From Planctomycetaceae bacterium (GTDB taxonomy: Bacteria; Planctomycetota; Planctomycetia; Pirellulales; Thermoguttaceae), in the NCBI GenBank assembly GCA_031282385.1, contig JAITDV010000469.1:1-10445 (forward strand): a stretch of DNA of 10,445 nucleotides, written 5' to 3'. Shown here in pieces: positions 6,625-10,445 of this stretch (its first letter is position 1; each line of letters opens with the position of its first letter). Position numbers and translations under genes: made by a program. Under the pieces are notes generated by a model that did no database searches, was not told the DNA's origin, and was given only the letters and a program-made list of their open reading frames with translations.

Positions 6625-7584
6625 ATGAAAAAATTTTTATTTGAACCTATTTGTAGTATTTTTGTTCCGATAATGATGATTGTCGGTGTTGTGTCTGTAT
6701 TCGCGCAGTCGAATATTAATGTAAATGATTCTCTTATAAACAAGGAACTTGTTCCGATTTGGATTTCTCACTTTTCGCAAGCCGATTCTGTATTGCCGTA
6801 TGTTGATCCTGAACTTTTGAGTGGTGAATTTAAGCGATTTAGGAAAAATTCTGATTTAACTGAATCAAATTTCGATTCCGCTATAAAACCAACAAACAAT
6901 TATACAGGCAATTCCACAATCAATGACGAAGTACAATTTGGAAACGAATTGCGCAAAATACTTGCCCAAAAGCCGGAAATTCCGCCGGAAAAAATCCCAA
7001 CTCTAAACCGAACCGAAATCAACCATGCTTCAAATTATCGTAACAATAAATCCGCAATATCAAATGACACACCGCAAGAAATTGTTCGTGCGCAATCTGT
7101 AGAAGATCCGCTTGTAACCCGACCTGAACCGCCGCAAGGTCGTTCGCCGGATTTATCCTCAATTCCGACCGCATTACTTACTGATCCTAACACTGATCCT
7201 AAAACGGTAAACCCCAATATAAACACTACGTCGCCATATCACATTCACAATTCAAATTCAAACGAAACTATCAATCCCGACAACAAACAAAAAAATGAAA
7301 CAAAAAATCAACACCCAAAAAATCAACCTTTGCTTGAAAGAAATGATCTTGCTTCTGTAGTCAACGGTTGGTTACTTGTTGCGACAATTGTTTCTGTTGC
7401 CACATTAGTTTATGTTGCAATAATTGCGGTTGATTATCATCAACGTTGGATGCAAACTCTTACCGCTCAAAATGACCGTTACTTTGTAGCAGAAGACTCT
7501 GCCTACAACGGATTGACCGACATGTATGACGCACCTGAAAAAAACCGTTTCGGAACAGATTTTTTTACATATCCTGCAATATGA
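6625..7584 (+). CDS. Exported single-pass membrane protein of unknown function
   Basis: The 319-residue product is not recognised. It begins with a signal peptide (MKKFLFEPICSIFVPIMMIV, likely cut after VFA). A long, poorly structured stretch rich in Asn, Pro, Thr and Ser spans about 80-240. One strong transmembrane helix sits near residues 249-270 (WLLVATIVSVATLVYVAIIA). The last 40 or so residues, after HQRW, are short and polar and are predicted to be cytoplasmic. This topology, with an extended periplasmic linker and a small cytoplasmic tail, would suit an envelope anchor or sensor. The GspE/PilB gene follows 87 bases downstream on the same strand, so the pair may be linked, but nothing in the protein shows it. 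No Shine-Dalgarno sequence precedes the ATG. Confidence 0.8.
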   Translation: MKKFLFEPICSIFVPIMMIVGVVSVFAQSNINVNDSLINKELVPIWISHFSQADSVLPYVDPELLSGEFKRFRKNSDLTESNFDSAIKPTNNYTGNSTINDEVQFGNELRKILAQKPEIPPEKIPTLNRTEINHASNYRNNKSAISNDTPQEIVRAQSVEDPLVTRPEPPQGRSPDLSSIPTALLTDPNTDPKTVNPNINTTSPYHIHNSNSNETINPDNKQKNETKNQHPKNQPLLERNDLASVVNGWLLVATIVSVATLVYVAIIAVDYHQRWMQTLTAQNDRYFVAEDSAYNGLTDMYDAPEKNRFGTDFFTYPAI

Positions 7585-7615
7585 ATTGATTCTGAAATTC
7601 AGTTTAATTTAATTT

Positions 7616-7662
7616 GATCTGTTCACACGTTAAATTTCTTTCACCTTAATTTATCAAACGAA
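7616..7662 (+). repeat. Element C, copy 4 (decayed left half)
   Basis: ATCTGTTCACACGTTAAATTTC followed by TTTCACCTT matches the left arm and next segment of element C. After that similarity fades (ATTTATCAAACGAAAAA), and the right arm is missing. The gspE-like start codon lies only about 10 bases beyond, so the remnant makes up most of that gene's leader. Confidence 0.6.
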
Positions 7663-7671
7663 AAATAAAAA

Positions 7672-9414
7672 ATGGAAACCGGTGATATTCTTTTACATCG
7701 CGGCTTGCTCAATGAATCGCAGCTTGATGAGTTGAGGGCAATTCAACGCGAAAGTATGCGAAACGGTCAACGTAACGCTTTGAGACTCGATCAAATTGCA
7801 GTACAAAAAGGCTTTCTCAATGAAGAAACTGTATTGCAGCATCTTGGTGAAGAACTTGGTATCGGCTATGTTGATTTGCCTGAATTTCCCGTCAATCTGA
7901 CATTGCTGCGAACATTTCCAACACGATTCATTCACCGTGAACGAATTTTTCCAATCAGCCAGTATGAAGATAAATTGGTTGTTGCAACCAGCGATCCTCT
8001 TAATCTTTATCCACTTGATGAAGTTGCATCAATTACCGGCAAGCAAATTCAACCGATGCTTGCACCGTTGTCGGAAATAGAAAAGTTGATCAAAAATAAT
8101 CTTGGAGTTGGCAGTGAAACAATTGACGGTTTGATGGCGCAACAGGTAGATGAAAAAAAAGACGGAATCGAACTCGTCGGCGATATTGAATTAGACGGAA
8201 GTGAACTTTCAGAAATGGCTCAAGAGCCGTCGGTGATTCGGCTCGTCAATGAAATTTTACTCGAAGCAATAGAATCACGTGCAAGCGATATTCATATTGA
8301 GACGGAATCGGATGGGTTATCGATTCGGTATAGAATTGACGGTGTTTTGCACGTACAAAATTTTCCGTCCGAAATAAACCGCTTCCAAGCCGCAATCATT
8401 AGCCGTTTGAAAATTATGTCAAAATTGAATATTGCCGAACGGCGTCTGCCGCAAGATGGGCGTATTCAATTAAAATTCTCCGGTCGTGAAATCGATGTAC
8501 GCGTTTCAGTTATTCCAATGATTCACGGTGAAGGAATTGTTATGCGTTTGCTTGACAAAGGCGCAATGGAATTTTCGTTGCGCGGACTTGGGATGAATTC
8601 GACGATTTATGAAAAGTTTTCTGAATTGATTAGGTTGCCACATGGTATTATTCTTGTTACAGGTCCAACTGGAAGTGGGAAAACTACTACTCTTTACAGC
8701 GCGTTGACCGAGATAAAAGACGCCGCAACAAAAATAATTACAACAGAAGACCCGGTCGAATACAGATTGAACGGAATTAGCCAAATTCAAGTACATACGA
8801 AAATCGGATTAACCTTTGCAGCGTCGTTGCGCAGTATTTTACGGCACGATCCAGATATTGTTCTTGTTGGTGAAATTCGTGATCTTGAGACGGCGGAGAA
8901 TGCTGTTCAAGCGGCGTTGACTGGGCATCTTGTATTTAGCACTTTGCATACAAACGATGCCGCCGGCGCATATACGCGTCTGATTGATATGGGCGTGGAA
9001 CCGTTTTTGGTTTCGAGTTGTGTTGAGGCGGTGATGGCTCAAAGGCTTGTGCGTAATTTGTGTCCGCATTGCAAGGAATCTTATATTCCGGATCAAATGG
9101 AGTTACCGCCGGACTTCCCTTTTGAAATGTTACAACATGAATACGACGGCAAATTGTATCGACCTGTAGGTTGCCGCGCGTGCAGGCAAGTAGGTTACAA
9201 AGGACGCAGTGGAATTTATGAATTACTCGTTACTTCAAATCCAATCAGAGAAATCACTGGTCGAAACGCCACTGCTTGGGAAATAAAAAAATTAGCCATC
9301 AACGCTGGTATGAGAACTTTAAGAATGGACGGTTGGCAAAAAACGCTACGAGGAGAAACCGCTATAGAAGAAATAGTAAAAGTTACAAAACCCGACGAAA
9401 TCGGAATAAAATAA
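7672..9414 (+). CDS. gspE: GspE/PilB-family secretion or pilus assembly ATPase
   Basis: This cytoplasmic hexameric ATPase drives assembly of type II secretion pseudopili or type IV pili. The 580-residue protein starts with a GSPII_E N-terminal domain (about 1-150, DILLHRGLLNESQLDEL). The ATPase core has RASDIHIE, Walker A GPTGSGKT (331-338), Asp box TTEDPVEY (357-364), Walker B DIVLVGEIRD with E401, and a His box ending in STLHTND. A C-terminal zinc site, CPHC (464-467) and CRAC (501-504), is typical of GspE/PilB and absent from PilT. All catalytic elements are intact. GspE and PilB cannot be told apart from sequence alone, so the symbol is provisional. No other gsp or pil genes flank it. Its start lacks a Shine-Dalgarno sequence. 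Confidence 0.92.
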   Translation: METGDILLHRGLLNESQLDELRAIQRESMRNGQRNALRLDQIAVQKGFLNEETVLQHLGEELGIGYVDLPEFPVNLTLLRTFPTRFIHRERIFPISQYEDKLVVATSDPLNLYPLDEVASITGKQIQPMLAPLSEIEKLIKNNLGVGSETIDGLMAQQVDEKKDGIELVGDIELDGSELSEMAQEPSVIRLVNEILLEAIESRASDIHIETESDGLSIRYRIDGVLHVQNFPSEINRFQAAIISRLKIMSKLNIAERRLPQDGRIQLKFSGREIDVRVSVIPMIHGEGIVMRLLDKGAMEFSLRGLGMNSTIYEKFSELIRLPHGIILVTGPTGSGKTTTLYSALTEIKDAATKIITTEDPVEYRLNGISQIQVHTKIGLTFAASLRSILRHDPDIVLVGEIRDLETAENAVQAALTGHLVFSTLHTNDAAGAYTRLIDMGVEPFLVSSCVEAVMAQRLVRNLCPHCKESYIPDQMELPPDFPFEMLQHEYDGKLYRPVGCRACRQVGYKGRSGIYELLVTSNPIREITGRNATAWEIKKLAINAGMRTLRMDGWQKTLRGETAIEEIVKVTKPDEIGIK

Positions 9415-9422
9415 GTGGTAAG

Positions 9423-9478
9423 TATTCTGTGGAATTAGTACTTTTTTATCGAACATATTCAAAAAATTCCACTGAATA
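9423..9478 (+). terminator. Hairpin after the GspE/PilB gene, possible terminator
   Basis: Arms TATTCTGTGGAATT (9423-9436) and AATTCCACTGAATA (9465-9478) are complementary except at one position, with a 28-base loop. It starts nine bases after the stop codon, which suits transcript termination or end protection. The T tract after it is poor (ACAAATTTTA), so an efficient intrinsic terminator is uncertain. Confidence 0.45.
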
Positions 9479-9527
9479 AATACAAATTTTATACTCGCGA
9501 CTGAATTGTTATTGTTACAAAAAAAAA

Positions 9528-9567
9528 TATCATTTCATCCAAAATATTACATCCGAATGAAATGATA
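9528..9567 (-). terminator. Intrinsic terminator of the ferredoxin gene
   Basis: TATCATTTCAT (9528-9538) and ATGAAATGATA (9557-9567) form a perfect 11-bp stem. On the minus strand the stem is followed at once by a run of T residues (complement of the A run at 9519-9527). This is the arrangement of a rho-independent terminator about 75 bases past the ferredoxin stop codon. It probably also blocks read-through from opposing transcription. Confidence 0.75.
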
Positions 9568-9640
9568 CCAAAAATTTTGTATCAGTAACCAATACAAAAA
9601 AATTTTTCAATTGTACAAATTAACGAAACGAAAATTCATA

Positions 9641-9817
9641 TCAATCTGAAATTGCAGAAACCGGACATTCGTTTATGCACGCGCCGCATTCCTGACAAGT
9701 TGAACTATCAATCTCTGCTTTGTTATTTGGTTCGGTAATTTTAATCGCTTCAAACGGACAATTTGAAACACACGAACCGCAAGCTGTGCATTCTTCTTGA
9801 TTGACTTTTACAGACAT
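9641..9817 (-). CDS. 2x[4Fe-4S] ferredoxin
   Basis: A 58-residue bacterial-type ferredoxin, a soluble low-potential electron carrier. Both cluster motifs are complete: CTACGSCVSNCP (C10, C13, C16, C20) and CQECGACINECP (C41, C44, C47, C51). In this family the first three cysteines of one motif and the fourth of the other bind each cluster. The start MSVKVNQEEC is fixed by AAGGAG at 9826-9831, eight bases upstream. Length is normal for the clostridial-type family. It has its own leader and terminator and opposes the ATPase gene, so it is probably a single-gene transcript. Redox partner unknown. Confidence 0.93.
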   Translation of the reverse strand: MSVKVNQEECTACGSCVSNCPFEAIKITEPNNKAEIDSSTCQECGACINECPVSAISD

Positions 9818-9858
9818 TTGATTTGCTCCTTCAGGTTAGGGTTAAAAAAGTAGGGTTG

Positions 9859-9881
9859 ACAAACTAATTGTGATAGTTTGT
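9859..9881 (-). promoter_or_regulatory. Palindrome in the ferredoxin leader, possible operator
   Basis: ACAAACTA-7 bases-TAGTTTGT is a perfect 8-bp inverted repeat 42 bases upstream of the ferredoxin ATG. On the minus strand TTGATG, 17 bases, TAGTTT could be a promoter overlapping it, so a repressor or activator site is plausible. The regulator cannot be named. Confidence 0.4.
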
Positions 9882-10125
9882 TACATCAAGTTAAATTGTA
9901 TTTAAAAGTTTTGTAATCGGGATGATTGTCTTGAAAAAAGACGCAAAAACGGCTTATTTCAAGTTAGGGTAAACATCTCAAATTCCAATACTACTCAAGC
10001 ACAAAATAACCGCACAACATACTACACAATAATCCACTCTTGACAATGGGGGCGTTGTAAGAATCGGAATTGGTTAAAAATATGACCGTTGTAAGCGGAC
10101 ACTGCGATAAGCTGTGTTTCCGTTT

Positions 10126-10275
10126 GCAATAAATAGACCTTTTCGATAACCTGTAGGAGACCACCATTGACCCCTCCGAAGGAGAGGAATTATTCGCATC
10201 TCTCGGAGGCGTCTTCTTGTTCCCCTCCGTTGGAGGGGTTAGGGGTGGTCTCGGAGGAGTTATAGGCGGTTTTTC
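10126..10275 (-). repeat. GC-rich palindromic repeat B (inverted partner of 57-204)
   Basis: Read on the minus strand, this matches repeat A over its whole length with scattered substitutions, including both flanks (TAGACCTTTTCG at one end, GGCGGTTTTT at the other). Its own palindrome is less perfect than in A, with changes in both arms, so this copy looks more decayed. It lies directly upstream of the candidate riboswitch. The spacer 9882-10125 between it and the ferredoxin leader shows no gene on either strand. Confidence 0.9.
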
Positions 10276-10329
10276 GTTGTAGGTTTTTTGTTGCGTTGAT
10301 GTATTTTTAGGTTAGAAAAAAAGTCTATT

Positions 10330-10400
10330 GAACTCAAAACGCCGGAGAGGATGTTTCGCCGAAGGGCTTTTACATTTCACAAACTTAACGAAAGGAAAAA
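10330..10400 (+). ncRNA. Candidate glycine-riboswitch-like leader
   Basis: GCCGGAGAGG (10341-10350) followed nine bases later by GCCGAAGGGC (10358-10367) resembles the conserved GGAGAG...CCGAAGG core of the glycine aptamer. GCC and GGC flank the core and can pair. Further on, TTAACGAAAGGA (10385-10396) loosely recalls the downstream conserved strand that ends in AAAGGAC. The intervening stem is very short and an outer P1 helix is not obvious, so this could be a degenerate single aptamer or chance. AAAGGA also serves as the ribosome binding site of the next gene, which would allow translational control. Confidence 0.35.
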
Positions 10401-10402
10401 AC

Positions 10403-10445
10403 ATGTCGAAAAAAATCAGAAAATCGGTTTTCGTGTTCATCATTG
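10403..10445 (+). CDS. Start of a gene, probably exported or membrane protein (partial)
   Basis: ATG 10403 follows AAAGGA by six bases. The 14 visible codons read MSKKIRKSVFVFII: a basic N-terminus and then a hydrophobic run, as in a signal peptide or first membrane helix. The gene continues past the window edge. If the leader is truly a glycine riboswitch, a Na+/amino-acid symporter of the AGCS family would be a good guess, because these are frequent targets and some carry N-terminal signal-like extensions. That is inference only. Confidence 0.6.
   Translation, partial: MSKKIRKSVFVFII

Noticed and set aside
9276..9479. 67-codon + strand frame overlapping the end of the ATPase gene
   Set aside because: It is out of frame with a conserved gene, rich in Arg/Lys/Asn from frame-shifted AT-rich codons, and runs through the downstream hairpin.
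1..10445. CRISPR array
   Set aside because: The repeats found are dispersed, partly inverted and hundreds to thousands of bases apart, with no regular spacers and no cas genes.

Overview
The window looks like chromosomal DNA from an AT-rich member of the Planctomycetota or a related PVC-group bacterium. The lineage call is an inference. It rests on a PEP-CTERM exported protein with a DUF4114-like motif, a secG - DUF374 acyltransferase - nusB cluster, a GspE/PilB-type ATPase with no other secretion genes beside it, and several large exported proteins of no recognisable family. Genes are separated by long, repeat-rich spacers, and most lack a clear Shine-Dalgarno sequence.

Layout: 1-204 holds a truncated copy of a small dispersed repeat (called element C here) next to a GC-rich palindromic repeat (A). 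205-632 shows no gene. 795-1601 encodes a PEP-CTERM protein. 2065-2454 is secG, 2606-3364 a DUF374 lysophospholipid acyltransferase-like protein and 3462-3914 nusB, all on the + strand. A bidirectional terminator at 3912-3957 contains the stop codons of nusB and of the convergent gene at 3955-6141, which encodes a 728-residue exported protein of unknown function. 6142-6624 is a divergent spacer with a possible small ORF and another C copy. 6625-7584 encodes an exported single-pass membrane protein of unknown function, followed by a GspE/PilB ATPase at 7672-9414. A 58-residue 2x[4Fe-4S] ferredoxin lies on the minus strand at 9641-9817, with its own terminator and a palindrome in its leader. The right end has an inverted copy (B) of repeat A, a candidate glycine-riboswitch-like leader, and the first 14 codons of a gene that runs out of the window.

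The most notable structure is in the spacers. Element C is 103-104 bp long, has imperfect terminal inverted repeats and an internal stem kept by paired changes. It occurs as three full copies, one copy cut by the window edge and one decayed copy. The + strand copies all lie upstream of co-oriented genes for envelope or secretion proteins. A short motif, TAACTATTCAGTTG, recurs near the 3' ends of genes and forms the arms of the nusB terminator. Repeats A and B form an inverted pair about 10 kb apart and could support inversion of the whole segment.

Functionally, SecG belongs to the Sec translocon, which would export the PEP-CTERM, 728-residue and 319-residue proteins. The DUF374 protein probably works on membrane lipids, and the GspE/PilB ATPase would power a type II secretion or type IV pilus machine encoded elsewhere. 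NusB and ferredoxin are housekeeping genes. No complete new multi-gene system is evident; the repeat and leader elements are the best candidates for something undescribed.
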